Shown: positions 34,142 through 43,279, numbered from the stretch's first letter. The stretch: 61,539 nucleotides of DNA from Fibrobacter succinogenes (GCA_902771595.1 CACXXH010000013.1:1-61539); one strand, 5' to 3'. Made by a program: numbers and translations. Notes: generated by a model from the letters alone, not told the origin.

Positions 34142-34851
34142 GCGGCACCTCCCGCGGGTGTGTTTTCACCCGAAACAGAGCGGCGCAAAAGCACGCGGTA
34201 CGCCACCCCGAAAAAGCAGGGTTTCACATGCACGAGTTCAAACCCGTTCTTTTCCGCCAGCGCGACAAAGTCCGCCACCGGCAAAAAACGTATGATCGAA
34301 TTCACGAGGTACTCATAAGCATCGCGCTTGCTAAAGAATGCGCCGAGCACCGGGATAAACAGGGGCGCAAGCCTCCTGTAGAAAAACTTGTTGAACGCGT
34401 TCCGCGGCGAAAAGAACTCGAGCACCTGCAGGTAGCCTCCATCGGAAAGCACGCGCGCGGATTCCCGCAGGCCACCTTCCGCATCGGGGAGATTGCGCAT
34501 GCCGAACCCGTTCAGAACCACATCGAAAGAACCGTCCGCAAACGGCATCTTCATCGCGTCAAGCTGCACGGGAACGGCCGACGTCTTCTTGCCCGCGGCA
34601 CCCTTCAGCATGCCGTACGAAAAATCGCCTAGAATGGCGACATCCTGCATGCCGTTGAATTTCTCGTAGGTCGCAGCAAAATCGCCTGTCCCGCCGCACA
34701 AATCGAGCAGTCGCCTGCCGGGGCGCACCTTTCGCAGTTCGCAGCAGCAGCTCCTGCGCCAAAAAATATCCTGGCAGCAACTCAACGCATGATTCAAGAA
34801 ATCATAGCGGTTGGCGATATCGTCGAACATCTTGCGCACGGGACTCTTCAT
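34138..34851 (-). CDS. ubiE: Demethylmenaquinone methyltransferase, UbiE/MenG family
   Basis: SAM-dependent C-methylation, the last step of menaquinone synthesis. 237 residues from MKSPVRKMFDDIANRYDFLNH. Motif I is DLCGGTGDF, with the LNGFGMRNLPD segment and LEFFSP typical of UbiE. An upstream in-frame extension is rejected because a TAAATT -10 box lies 7 nt before this ATG. First gene of the ubiE-ubiX-ubiA-membrane-protein operon; it overlaps ubiX by 4 nt. Confidence 0.9.
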   Translation of the reverse strand: MKSPVRKMFDDIANRYDFLNHALSCCQDIFWRRSCCCELRKVRPGRRLLDLCGGTGDFAATYEKFNGMQDVAILGDFSYGMLKGAAGKKTSAVPVQLDAMKMPFADGSFDVVLNGFGMRNLPDAEGGLRESARVLSDGGYLQVLEFFSPRNAFNKFFYRRLAPLFIPVLGAFFSKRDAYEYLVNSIIRFLPVADFVALAEKNGFELVHVKPCFFGVAYRVLLRRSVSGENTPAGGAA

Positions 34852-34858
34852 GCGCACA

Positions 34859-34864
34859 AATTTA
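34859..34864 (-). promoter_or_regulatory. -10 box TAAATT, 7 nt before the ubiE ATG
   Basis: Minus-strand TAAATT, TGTGCGC, ATG. No SD between. Predicts a leaderless message for the menaquinone operon. Confidence 0.5.
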
Positions 34865-34889
34865 GAAATTTCAATCTGTGAGCCGAAGG

Positions 34890-34909
34890 CGGTTCGTATT
34901 AACGAACCG
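34890..34909. repeat. Perfect inverted repeat CGGTTCGT-ATTA-ACGAACCG
   Basis: 8-bp stem, 4-nt loop, 26 nt upstream of the ubiE -10 box. It may be an operator or part of the intergenic repeat that also holds GAGCGAGCG units (about 34919-34928, 34960-34967). Confidence 0.45.
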
Positions 34910-34973
34910 TCGTAGGCGAGAGCGAGCGAGTAATCGGAGGTCTTGAAACCCGAAACGTCGAGCGAGCGGTATG

Positions 34974-34999
34974 AAAAGCGCGGACTTAAAAGCCCGCGC
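34974..34999 (-). terminator. Terminator after the CotH-kinase gene
   Basis: Minus strand: GCGCGGGC-TTTTAA-GTCCGCGC (8 bp with one G-T pair) followed by TTTT. Lies 25 nt after the stop at 35024. Confidence 0.65.
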
Positions 35000-35023
35000 A
35001 AAAATTTCGAACCAGTCGGTTTA

Positions 35024-37546
35024 TTACTTGAATTTCGCAGTAACCGTCACGCCGTCCTTAATCGTCACACGGCAGGTGGTTTCCGGCTTGCCTTCCACGG
35101 GTTCGCAACCCGACCAACCGTCGAACACGGAACCACCCGAAGGTACAGCGGTCAGTTCCATCTGGATATCCTTAAAGAACTTGCCCTTGTAGTTGGTAGA
35201 AGTCGACGTGCTGCCCGGGAGCTTCATCCCTTCCATCAGCACAGCGCCCTTGCTCGAGGTGATAGTCACCTCAGCCATATCACCGAGGTCAAATTCGCTC
35301 CTGTACTGTTCCAAAATCTCGCGGTCACGAGCTTCAGCCCAATCCGTAAGGTTCGAGTTAGAGACCGTAAATGATCCGTAGCCGCGATCCTTCTGACCAT
35401 TTTCCTTAAGGTCTCTTTCGGCTTCTGCTTCATCAATGGAGCCAGCCATCTTGGCACGCACCTTCTCGACCACATCGCGATTCAGGTAATTTTTCAGCAT
35501 CACCGCAGAATGGTTGATGAACAGGCGCTTGAAATCCGGGTTCTTGATTAGGCGATTGTAAAGCACATGGAAGCAGTGGGCCTTATCGCCGGTGAAGTCC
35601 TTGTCGCTATCCGTATGGCACTTTCCAGCAGGACGTCCACCCTGCTTGACCCACTTGAACATGTTCGTGCCCTCTCCGAATCCATCTACGTTCCAACCCC
35701 AGACAAAGCCATGGTCCAAGTCATAAACCATGAACTTCCATGTCTGATCCGGGGTTCTCCAGGCACGCACATTGTTGTTCGGCCAGTCACCATTGTGGAT
35801 GTATATTTCAGCAGCCATGTAGTCTGCGAAATTGCCGACATCCATCATCGTCTTGATGTATTCGTACTTGTCGTTATTTTCTCCGCTGAAATCGTTTGCG
35901 GCAGCGTAATCCAGCAAGGCGATGTAATCATCAGTAGTGCCGTTGCTTGCCGTAACCTTTTCAGTAAGGTGCTTGACCATATTCACGGTCGAAGCGTCTA
36001 TACCATAGTTCGATTCAACGTAGTTCTTGTTGAAGCGTTCACGCATGTCGTGAATACCGAAGTATTTGCCGTTGTAGTACACCACCACCTGACGGCTGCG
36101 CTGGTAATCGACGCCGCTTCCTTCGAGGATGGCGCCACCCAGGGCATCAGCAAAATAGTCACTCACAAAGCGGTTTCCGTTGTTGCGGAGGTTGAACGCC
36201 TTGTACTTGTCGTTTTCGCTCTTGCGGGTATCGAACAGCGAGTAATGCAGCCAGCCATCCTGGTATTCTTCACGCATCACGATTGCGACAGACTTCTTGC
36301 GTTCCAGACGGCTGTAGTTACCCATCATCGAAATGCCAGCTTCGATTTCCCAAGTAGCCTTGGCCGTAGAACTACCCTTTTCAAAGTATTCCACGTGTAC
36401 CGGGAATTCAACATCTTCATAAAGTCCAGAAGGCGCGGCATCCGGATTGTCGGCATTCGTATGGCCGGGTTCCGGCTGAATATAGTGCTTGTGGAAGAAC
36501 TGCGGGTCCACGCTGATAGCCACTACCGGCATGCGGACCGACTGGTTGACAAAGAACGTCCTGGTAGCCACTTCCGTCGTGAGCGCGCCATCCTTGAAGG
36601 CGGAGCAACGGAACGGAGTGCTCTCGTTGAAGGTAATCGGGCTATTAAATTCCGGCGAAGACTTGGTCGGCGCAGAACCATCCTGCGTGCAGCGGAGCTT
36701 GACTCCGGAGGGCACGGACGGCGGATTGATAGTCACAGGCTCGTTACTGAAAGCGTTGCCCAGGTTGCTCAAATCGATGTGCGGAGCCATGCCGTCATAA
36801 GCCGTAGAATTCGTATTGGGAGCCTCGGGCGTCGGCTTTTCGAAAAACTTCCAGATGCCGCCGTCGGTAATACCCCAGCTCATGTTGCCAACCGTAATGG
36901 CGGGATACCTCACGGAGTCGCGGATACCGAAATCCCTGTCAATCAGGTAGACTGAACCGCCTTCCTTTTCAAGTTTCCAGTTCGTATGGAGGCGATTATG
37001 CCTGTTTTCGAAATCAGCATCTCCGCTGACTTCGACGCGGTTCTTCTTGTCACAGTATACGATGCGGAAAGACTTCGCCGCAATCAGCTCGTCACCGAAC
37101 ACCCACTTGCGAGGTTTTTCAAGGGATTCAACGAGGGAATAGTCCTTCAAGTTCGCCGATTCACTGCCGGCATTGTAAATTTCAACCCATGCCGGATCAT
37201 CGCCGTCTTCGTCAAGCCAAGTCAAGTTCACGGGCGAAATTTCGGTTATCACGAGCGCAGATTTACCAACCCACTCAGGCGTCGAATCTTCGGGCGGATA
37301 GACATAAATCGTATCGTAAATAGTATCCTGACCCACAATCCTACGGATCACAGAAGCAGACGAGTCGGACGAACTCGAAGAGCCTGGCTTAGCCGATTCT
37401 TCACTGCTAGAAATTTCTCCACCACTACTCGTTCTGGCTAAAGAGTCTGAACTAGGAATCAATACATCCGTACCACTATCGCAAGCAAACAATCCAAAAA
37501 GCAACGATCCTAGAGCGAAGATCTGGACAAGATTTTTTTGACTCAT
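35024..37546 (-). CDS. Lipoprotein with lamin-tail and CotH kinase domains
   Basis: 840 residues from MSQKNLVQIFALGSLLFGLFAC; lipobox Cys near residue 22. A Ser-rich linker follows, then a lamin-tail domain (ALVITEISPVNLTWLDEDGDDPAWVEIYN), a chitobiase-C-like beta domain (LRCTQDGSAPTKSSPEF), and a CotH-type kinase domain (residues ~330-700) with RLERKKSVAIVM and the catalytic-type YDLDHGFVWGW. The C-terminus is a bacterial repeat domain (AVPSGGSVFDGWSGC). Spore-coat CotH phosphorylates secreted proteins; here the target would be outside the cytoplasm. Single-gene unit with a terminator. Confidence 0.85.
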   Translation of the reverse strand: MSQKNLVQIFALGSLLFGLFACDSGTDVLIPSSDSLARTSSGGEISSSEESAKPGSSSSSDSSASVIRRIVGQDTIYDTIYVYPPEDSTPEWVGKSALVITEISPVNLTWLDEDGDDPAWVEIYNAGSESANLKDYSLVESLEKPRKWVFGDELIAAKSFRIVYCDKKNRVEVSGDADFENRHNRLHTNWKLEKEGGSVYLIDRDFGIRDSVRYPAITVGNMSWGITDGGIWKFFEKPTPEAPNTNSTAYDGMAPHIDLSNLGNAFSNEPVTINPPSVPSGVKLRCTQDGSAPTKSSPEFNSPITFNESTPFRCSAFKDGALTTEVATRTFFVNQSVRMPVVAISVDPQFFHKHYIQPEPGHTNADNPDAAPSGLYEDVEFPVHVEYFEKGSSTAKATWEIEAGISMMGNYSRLERKKSVAIVMREEYQDGWLHYSLFDTRKSENDKYKAFNLRNNGNRFVSDYFADALGGAILEGSGVDYQRSRQVVVYYNGKYFGIHDMRERFNKNYVESNYGIDASTVNMVKHLTEKVTASNGTTDDYIALLDYAAANDFSGENNDKYEYIKTMMDVGNFADYMAAEIYIHNGDWPNNNVRAWRTPDQTWKFMVYDLDHGFVWGWNVDGFGEGTNMFKWVKQGGRPAGKCHTDSDKDFTGDKAHCFHVLYNRLIKNPDFKRLFINHSAVMLKNYLNRDVVEKVRAKMAGSIDEAEAERDLKENGQKDRGYGSFTVSNSNLTDWAEARDREILEQYRSEFDLGDMAEVTITSSKGAVLMEGMKLPGSTSTSTNYKGKFFKDIQMELTAVPSGGSVFDGWSGCEPVEGKPETTCRVTIKDGVTVTAKFK

Positions 37547-37659
37547 ATAACAGCCTATAAAGAGGTTAACCACAACGAGACGCAAGCGTCTCTTCCGAAC
37601 CCAATCAAAACATCCATCCTTAAATTTAGAAGAATTTGAAGAAAAAACAAAATTTTTTC

Positions 37660-37677
37660 GGTAATATTCTATTTACC
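37660..37677. promoter_or_regulatory. Inverted repeat GGTAAT-N6-TTTACC upstream of tRNA-Phe
   Basis: One mismatch from the GGTAAA-N6-TTTACC motif at 21835 and 50672. It abuts the -35 box at 37679. Confidence 0.4.
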
Positions 37678-37678
37678 C

Positions 37679-37707
37679 TTGACAAACGTCACTTTTTCTT
37701 CTATCTT
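37679..37707 (+). promoter_or_regulatory. Promoter of tRNA-Phe (TTGACA-N17-TATCTT)
   Basis: Perfect -35 TTGACA (37679-37684), 17-nt spacer, -10 TATCTT (37702-37707), 15 nt before the mature 5' end. Confidence 0.8.
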
Positions 37708-37722
37708 TGCGTCTACTAAATT

Positions 37723-37795
37723 GGTTCTGTAGCTCAGTTGGTAGAGCAGTGGACTGAAAATCCGCGTGTCGTTGGTTCAACTCCAATCGGAACCA
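37723..37795 (+). tRNA. tRNA-Phe (GAA)
   Basis: 73 nt. Acceptor GGTTCTG pairs with CGGAACC (one G-U), discriminator A. Anticodon loop CTGAAAA carries GAA. D-arm and GGTTCAACTCC T-arm are normal. CCA is not encoded. Confidence 0.96.
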
Positions 37796-37800
37796 CGAAG

Positions 37801-37832
37801 ACCCTCGATGAAAATCGAGGGTTTTCTTTTTT
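37801..37832 (+). terminator. Terminator after tRNA-Phe
   Basis: Perfect 9-bp stem ACCCTCGAT-GAAA-ATCGAGGGT followed by TTTCTTTTTT. Confidence 0.92.
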
Positions 37833-37882
37833 ACAAAAGAGCAGAAAAGGCCTAAAAACAGGCGAAATTTGCGAAAAAATTA

Positions 37883-39046
37883 TCAGAATCTGGGGGTATT
37901 GGCCTCGGCTCTCACTTGGCGGAGGCATGCGAAAATGTCGTCCCAGTGCTCCACGAGCGCATCCACCAGTTCCGGCTGGAACTGCGTACCGCGCTGCTTT
38001 ATGAATTCCTCACGGATTTTCTCTTCGGGCCAGGCGGCCTTGTAGCATCTCGGGCTCGCCAGGGCATCCAGAACGTCCGCAACGGCGCAAATACGGCCCG
38101 TCAGGGGGATTTCGTCGCCCTCGAGGCCTCTCGGGTACCCGCAGCCGTCCCAACGCTCATGGTGGGACCCTGCAACCACGGCCGCGAACCGCAAAAGATC
38201 GCGCTTGGATTTCAGGAGGAGTTCCTCGCCCTTCAAGGCATGGGACTTCATCACCTCGAATTCGCCCTCGGTAAGCCTGCCCGGCTTGTTCAGGATGGCA
38301 TCGGGAATGGCAACCTTCCCCAGGTCGTGCATCGGGGTGGCAAGCCTTATGCGGACAGCCTCTTCCTCGGAGACCCCGTAATAACGAGCAAGTTTGTACG
38401 AAATTTCGGCAACACGCTGGATATGGTCGCCCGTCTCGTGGCTCCTGGATTCGGAAATATCGCCCAAAACGTGAATCAGTTCTTCCTGGGTGGCTTCGAG
38501 TTCTTCCTTGGATTCCTCGACTTCCGACGTAAGGCGGGCGGATTCCACCGTCTTGGCGGAATAGACTGCGGTAAGCGTAAGCCGCTCCAAATCCTGCCTC
38601 GAAAACACCTTCTGCTCGCCCTGCTTGTTTATGGCCTGGAAGACCCCCATCACCTTGCCCTGGGAATCGAACAAGGGAACGGCCATCACGGACGTCGTGC
38701 GGTAGTGCGTCTTTCCATCGCTCCTGCGATCGAACCTCGGATCAAGGTAGGCATCATCGACAAGCACCGGCAGCCCGTTCTTCACCGACCAGCCCACAAA
38801 GCCAGCCGCAATCGGAATGCGAAGTTCGTTCACCCCGTGCGCAACCTTTGTCCACAATTCCCCGCGGTCCTCGTCTATAAGCCACAGGGAACAGCGGTCG
38901 GCCATGACGATAGAACGGCCCATGTCGGCCATGAGCACGAGCAGGTTCTCCATCTTCCTTTCCGCAGCGATTTTGGGCATGTACGAAAACAGAAGGTCAA
39001 GGACCCGCTTGTTCTCCAACACCTCGCTTTCGGAAATCGTCACCAT
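37883..39046 (-). CDS. GAF + HD-GYP phosphodiesterase
   Basis: 387 residues. N-terminal GAF domain (about 25-165: CSLWLIDEDRGELW, GFVGWSVKNGLPVLVDDAY), a short coiled coil, and a C-terminal HD-GYP domain (about 190-375) with HETGDHIQRVAEI, MHDLGKVAIPD and HHERWDGCGYPRGLEGDEI. The catalytic His/Asp set is complete, so it should cleave cyclic di-GMP (or a related dinucleotide) in response to a small-molecule or redox signal bound by GAF. Single gene between tRNA-Phe and tRNA-Ser; a link to pili or surface behaviour is plausible but unproven. Confidence 0.9.
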   Translation of the reverse strand: MVTISESEVLENKRVLDLLFSYMPKIAAERKMENLLVLMADMGRSIVMADRCSLWLIDEDRGELWTKVAHGVNELRIPIAAGFVGWSVKNGLPVLVDDAYLDPRFDRRSDGKTHYRTTSVMAVPLFDSQGKVMGVFQAINKQGEQKVFSRQDLERLTLTAVYSAKTVESARLTSEVEESKEELEATQEELIHVLGDISESRSHETGDHIQRVAEISYKLARYYGVSEEEAVRIRLATPMHDLGKVAIPDAILNKPGRLTEGEFEVMKSHALKGEELLLKSKRDLLRFAAVVAGSHHERWDGCGYPRGLEGDEIPLTGRICAVADVLDALASPRCYKAAWPEEKIREEFIKQRGTQFQPELVDALVEHWDDIFACLRQVRAEANTPRF

Positions 39047-39100
39047 GTAGTAAAAAATAATTAATGTTTCTCAAAAGTGATACACAGGGGGGCAAATCAA

Positions 39101-39129
39101 TTGACGATTCTCCTCCAGTTTTTTATCGT
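39101..39129 (+). promoter_or_regulatory. Promoter of tRNA-Ser (TTGACG-N17-TATCGT)
   Basis: -35 TTGACG (39101-39106), 17-nt spacer, -10 TATCGT (39124-39129), 13 nt before the mature 5' end. Confidence 0.7.
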
Positions 39130-39142
39130 TGGCATACTCCAT

Positions 39143-39223
39143 GGAGGAATAGGCTAATTGGTAAGTCAGCGGTCTTGAAAACCGCCGCCGTAAGGCTTGG
39201 GGGTTCGAGTCCCTCTTCCTCCG
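39143..39223 (+). tRNA. tRNA-Ser (UGA)
   Basis: 81 nt. Acceptor GGAGGAA pairs with TTCCTCC; discriminator G, as expected for serine. Anticodon stem GCGGT/ACCGC encloses CTTGAAA with anticodon TGA. A variable arm (CGCCGTAAGGCTT) marks class II. CCA is not encoded. Confidence 0.94.
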
Positions 39224-39324
39224 CTACTTGGGCCGCTTCTCCACATAGTGGATAACAGCAACTAGGCAACAAGTTGCCAAGTTTTGTATAGCGGCAGTTA
39301 CTAGTCAATAGTTACTAGAATTAC

Positions 39325-39354
39325 GGGTTTCGAGAGCATCTCGAAGCCCTTTTT
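39325..39354 (+). terminator. Terminator after tRNA-Ser
   Basis: 11-bp stem GGGTTTCGAGA-GCA-TCTCGAAGCCC (one T-G pair), followed by five T. Two TAGTTACTAG repeat cores lie just before it (about 39296-39318). Confidence 0.8.
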
Positions 39355-39384
39355 ACTAAAAAAAGGGAATTCGGAACTACAAAT

Positions 39385-40110
39385 TCAACCGCCATAGGCG
39401 GTATCCCACTCTATTTTGCAATCCGCGACGAAATCCATGACCGCCGTGACGGGTTCGTCGTAGAGGAGCGTGCAAACCTTCGTATCGAGCGGAAAATCGC
39501 GCCCGAAGGCCGAAATGCACGAAGACGTCGTTGCGCCGGTCGTATAGACGTCGTCCACCACGAAAACCGTCCCCCGCGCGGGCAGCTTGCGCGGCAAGTT
39601 CGCCTCGAAGGCACCCGCCACGTTCCACTTGCGCTCCTCCCTCGATAGCTTGGTCTGCGACACCCTGAAGTCCCTGCGCTTAAGCCAGTTGCACATGCGG
39701 CCCCCGGTACACGAGCAAAGCGCCGCCGCAATCCTCTGCGCCTGATTGTAGCCGCGTTCACGGTAGCGCGAACTGTGCAGCGGGACCGGAACAAAATAGA
39801 AGGGCTTGGCGAACAGGGCCATGGACTGCGCCACCCCGCCCGAACCGACAGCTGACGAGCGCTTCACCAGGTATGACGCCATCCCCGAAAGCCCGCCGTA
39901 CTTGAGCGCATGCACGAGCCTGCGCGTCAAAGGGCGCATCGGGAATAGGCACATGGCGTCGGGCCCCGGAAACGAGTAGTCGAGCGATTCGCGCGAAAGT
40001 TCCTCCCTGCAGGCGGGGCACAGCCACGGGTCGAGCCGCTCCGAAACGCTACCGCAACCCAGGCATTCCATGCCGAAAAGAAAACTAGAACAACGACGGA
40101 TAATTTCCAT
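39385..40110 (-). CDS. ComF-family phosphoribosyltransferase-like protein
   Basis: 241 residues. N-terminal zinc-ribbon-like CLGCGSV and CPACREEL, then the phosphoribosyltransferase fold with VPVPLHSSRYRERGYNQAQ and the PRPP loop VFVVDDVYTTGATTSSC. ComF homologues act in DNA uptake and helicase-linked DNA processing (also called GntX); the substrate is uncertain. The SD sits inside the loop of a 9-bp inverted repeat just upstream, which may control translation. Confidence 0.85.
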   Translation of the reverse strand: MEIIRRCSSFLFGMECLGCGSVSERLDPWLCPACREELSRESLDYSFPGPDAMCLFPMRPLTRRLVHALKYGGLSGMASYLVKRSSAVGSGGVAQSMALFAKPFYFVPVPLHSSRYRERGYNQAQRIAAALCSCTGGRMCNWLKRRDFRVSQTKLSREERKWNVAGAFEANLPRKLPARGTVFVVDDVYTTGATTSSCISAFGRDFPLDTKVCTLLYDEPVTAVMDFVADCKIEWDTAYGG

Positions 40111-40111
40111 A

Positions 40112-40146
40112 TCGAAACCGTCCTCCTATACATAATACGGTTTCGA
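40112..40146. promoter_or_regulatory. Inverted repeat enclosing the comF Shine-Dalgarno
   Basis: Perfect 9-bp arms TCGAAACCG (40112-40120) and CGGTTTCGA (40138-40146), 17-nt loop. On the minus strand the loop holds TATTAT and AGGAGG; the ATG is only 1 nt after the inner arm end. Could be an operator or an mRNA hairpin that presents or hides the SD. Confidence 0.6.
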
Positions 40147-40175
40147 GTCGAAAATAAGCCGAATCTATACCTTTT

Positions 40176-41429
40176 TTATTGGCGATTGCCCTGGTAGCGC
40201 ATGCAGAGGATGCCCCCGACCAGCACCATGCAGGTCATGGCGAACGAACCGCCATACGAAAGGAACGGGAGCGGAAGCCCGGTCACGGGCATGAGCCCGA
40301 CCGTCATGGCGATATTCACGATGATGTGGAAAAGGAATATCGTGCAGGCGCCCATGGTGATGAGCGTTATGAACGGATCGGTAAACATCTTGCACGTCGA
40401 GCTCGCGCGCCACAAGAAGAGGGCGTAGAGCACCAGGATGAAGAAGCATCCGGCAAACCCGAACTGCTCGCCCAGCACGCTGAAGATAAAGTCGGTATGT
40501 TCTTCGGGCAAGAACGCGAGGTTCGTCTGCGTCCCCTGGCCGAACCCCTTGCCCGTAAGGCCGCCCGAACCAATCGCCGTCAGGGACTGCAACACCTGGT
40601 AGCCATCGCCCAGCGGGTCGCTCATCGGGTCGAGGAACGTGTTCACGCGCTTCTGCTGGTGCGGTTCGAGCATGTTCCACACCATGCTGCTCGCATAACC
40701 CGCAAGGATGTTCGCGGCAAGGAAAAATACGGTCAGCACCTTCGGCAACTTGCGGCGTACAAGCGCAAAGACCACGGCGCAAATCAGGAGCCCCCACAGC
40801 ACTTGGAACACGAGCGCCTGCGAATGCGAGAACAAGACCGAAAGCACCGGACTTGCGAGCAGGAACATGTCGGTAAGCGTGAGGCCCGCGAAAAAGAACG
40901 CGACATACGTGACCGCGATAAACACGAGCGCGGTACTCAGGTCGGGCTGCTTGAGGACAAGCGCGAACGGGACAATGAACAGCAGGAACGGGACTGCGAA
41001 AGTCTTTATCTTGTGCAGACTCACCGGATGGTTCGAAAGCCAGTACGAAATCGTGAGCAGGTAGGCAATCTTCGCGAACTCGGATGGCTGCAGCTTGAAG
41101 AACCCGAGGTCAATCCAGCGTCCAGCACCCTTCGTCACGTCGCCCACCGACGAGAGCACGATGCACAGCAACACGAGCGATACGATGTACAAAGGCGCCG
41201 AGATACGCTTGAGCCAGTCGATCTTCAGGAACACGATGCCCGCGGCGAGCAGGCACCCGCCCAGGAAGTAGATAATCTGCTTGAACCAGAAGGACTCGTA
41301 CAAGGGCGTTTCCGCATTCGCAGTAGCCGAATAGACGAGACTCACGCCGCACACCATGAGCGCAAACGTGACGCCCAAAAAGAGCCAGTCCACCTTCAGT
41401 GACCTATGGAGAAAGCGTCCAGGTTTCAT
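40176..41429 (-). CDS. rodA: Rod-shape SEDS glycosyltransferase RodA
   Basis: Peptidoglycan glycan-strand polymerase of the elongasome. 417 residues with ten or so membrane helices, GAGRWIDLGFFKLQPSEFAK and the C-terminal LPFLSYGGS signature of the SEDS family. Its ATGA start overlaps the mrdA stop, the usual pairing of a SEDS enzyme with its class B PBP. Last gene of mreB-mreC-mreD-mrdA-rodA. Confidence 0.95.
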   Translation of the reverse strand: MKPGRFLHRSLKVDWLFLGVTFALMVCGVSLVYSATANAETPLYESFWFKQIIYFLGGCLLAAGIVFLKIDWLKRISAPLYIVSLVLLCIVLSSVGDVTKGAGRWIDLGFFKLQPSEFAKIAYLLTISYWLSNHPVSLHKIKTFAVPFLLFIVPFALVLKQPDLSTALVFIAVTYVAFFFAGLTLTDMFLLASPVLSVLFSHSQALVFQVLWGLLICAVVFALVRRKLPKVLTVFFLAANILAGYASSMVWNMLEPHQQKRVNTFLDPMSDPLGDGYQVLQSLTAIGSGGLTGKGFGQGTQTNLAFLPEEHTDFIFSVLGEQFGFAGCFFILVLYALFLWRASSTCKMFTDPFITLITMGACTIFLFHIIVNIAMTVGLMPVTGLPLPFLSYGGSFAMTCMVLVGGILCMRYQGNRQ

Positions 41430-43279
41430 TGCTTGTTCGCCTCCTCTTCTTCAAGCCCGAAATAAGCCATCATTACCTTGCGCGCAATGGGAGCAGCCTT
41501 CGCGCCGCCACCGCCCGCGGCCTCGAGAATCACGGCGACCGCGATTTCGGGGTCGTACAGCGGAGCGACCGCGGCATACCAGGCGTGTGTCTTTTCGCCC
41601 TTCTTCCATTCGCCCGAACCGGTCTTCGCGCCCACGCGGATTCCCGGAAGCGCGCCGCGCTTACCCGTTCCACCCGGATGGTTCACCACGGAATCCATGG
41701 CGGCAAGGAGCACCCTGTGCGTCGAGGGCTTCATCGTCCCCGGGCGGATAACCTCGGGCTCGTAGCGGCGCACGACGTTTCCCTGCCGGTCGCGAAGCTC
41801 CTTCATGAAATGCGGCCTGTAGACGCCCTTGTTGGTCGCAAGCGAACCGATGAACGTCGCCTGCTGGAGCGGTGTCACCAGCTGGCCCTGCCCGATGGAG
41901 AGGTTCAAAATGAGGCCGCGCGCCCAGCGCCATCCCAGGCGCTTGTTCCTCTGGTTGAACGAGATGGAATCCGGCAGCCAGCCGCCCTTCTCGCCGGGAA
42001 TGTCGACTCCCAGCGGAACCTCGCCATAGCCGAACCTGCGGGCGAACTCGTTTATACGCATCATGTCGATTTCGAGGCCCGCCTGGTAAAAGAACACGTC
42101 GCACGAAAGGCGCAGCGCATGCACCACGTTCAGGTTGCCGTGCACGCCCCAGCACTTCTGGTAGCGCGCACCATACTGGTAGCCGCCCGTACACGGCTTC
42201 GGGTAATACTTCGATTCCGAAAGGATTCCGCTCTCTAGCCCAGCGCCCGCAGTCGCGAGCTTGAACACGGATGCCGGCGTATACAGGCCCGAAATCGCGC
42301 GGTTGGTAAGCGGACGCATGGAATCGAGCGCCACCTGCGCCCATCCCCTGTTGCGTTCACGCTTCTTCAGCGAAAAGATATTCGGGTCCAGCCTCGGGGA
42401 ACTCACCATGGCTAGGATTTCACCGTTCCTCGGGTCAATCGCCACAAGCGCGCCCTTCACGCTGTCGGGAATGGCAGCCTCCGCGGCCTTCTGCAATTTC
42501 AAGTCTATCGTCGACACCAGGTGCAGTCCCGGAACAGGCGCGCGGCTTTCCACGCCCTTCACCTGCCCGACCTCGCGGCCCGACGCATTCACTTCCACAA
42601 GCTTCATGCCGTTCGTGCCGCGGAACTCGGTATCGTAACCCTGTTCCAAGCCCTTCTGGCCGACGCGGTCACCCTGGGAATATTCGGCGAACGCGGGCAA
42701 CTTCAACTGCTCTTCAGAAATTTCGCTCGTATAGCCGAGAACATGCGAGGCAAGCGTACCGTAGGGGTACTCGCGCCTGGATTCAATCAAAGTAACGACA
42801 CCCGGAAGTTCCGAAGAATGCTCTTCGATAATCGAGACCTGCTCAGGCGAAGCATCTTCCAGAATGCGGATGGGGCGGTTCTTGATCCACTTCGTCCTCT
42901 GGAAAGCGGTATCGAGCGAAAGCGAATCGAAAAGCCTCACGCCGTCCTTGTCCACGATATTCAGGAGCCTGTTGAAAATGGTATCACGAGCATCCTTCTT
43001 GCGCGGCAAGTGCATCGACTGCAGGGCTATCTGGTAAGAGGGCCTGTTGCGCACCAGAATCTCACCGTTGCGGTCGTATATGAAACCGCGCTCGGCAACA
43101 AGTTCCATGCGGCGCAGGCGGTTATTTTCGGAGCGCTGCAGATTCTCGTCGTAATGCGTATACTGCAGGGAATAAAGCCTAATCAAAAGAACCGTGAACA
43201 AAATAATCACGGCGATCATGAAAACCAGCACGTTCCAGTTTCTGGTCTGGACACCATCGTTGTCCTGGATGCTAAACAT
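41426..43279 (-). CDS. mrdA: Penicillin-binding protein 2 (elongation transpeptidase)
   Basis: 617 residues from MFSIQDNDGVQTRNWN. One membrane helix (VLVFMIAVIILFTVLLIRLY), PBP dimerisation domain with AERGFIYDRNGEIL, then the transpeptidase: active-site Ser in TPASVFKLA, SCD motif (LSCDVFFYQ) and KTGSGEW. Partner of RodA. The start overlaps mreD by 8 nt; an upstream in-frame Met is inside mreD and less likely. Confidence 0.94.
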   Translation of the reverse strand: MFSIQDNDGVQTRNWNVLVFMIAVIILFTVLLIRLYSLQYTHYDENLQRSENNRLRRMELVAERGFIYDRNGEILVRNRPSYQIALQSMHLPRKKDARDTIFNRLLNIVDKDGVRLFDSLSLDTAFQRTKWIKNRPIRILEDASPEQVSIIEEHSSELPGVVTLIESRREYPYGTLASHVLGYTSEISEEQLKLPAFAEYSQGDRVGQKGLEQGYDTEFRGTNGMKLVEVNASGREVGQVKGVESRAPVPGLHLVSTIDLKLQKAAEAAIPDSVKGALVAIDPRNGEILAMVSSPRLDPNIFSLKKRERNRGWAQVALDSMRPLTNRAISGLYTPASVFKLATAGAGLESGILSESKYYPKPCTGGYQYGARYQKCWGVHGNLNVVHALRLSCDVFFYQAGLEIDMMRINEFARRFGYGEVPLGVDIPGEKGGWLPDSISFNQRNKRLGWRWARGLILNLSIGQGQLVTPLQQATFIGSLATNKGVYRPHFMKELRDRQGNVVRRYEPEVIRPGTMKPSTHRVLLAAMDSVVNHPGGTGKRGALPGIRVGAKTGSGEWKKGEKTHAWYAAVAPLYDPEIAVAVILEAAGGGGAKAAPIARKVMMAYFGLEEEEANKQ

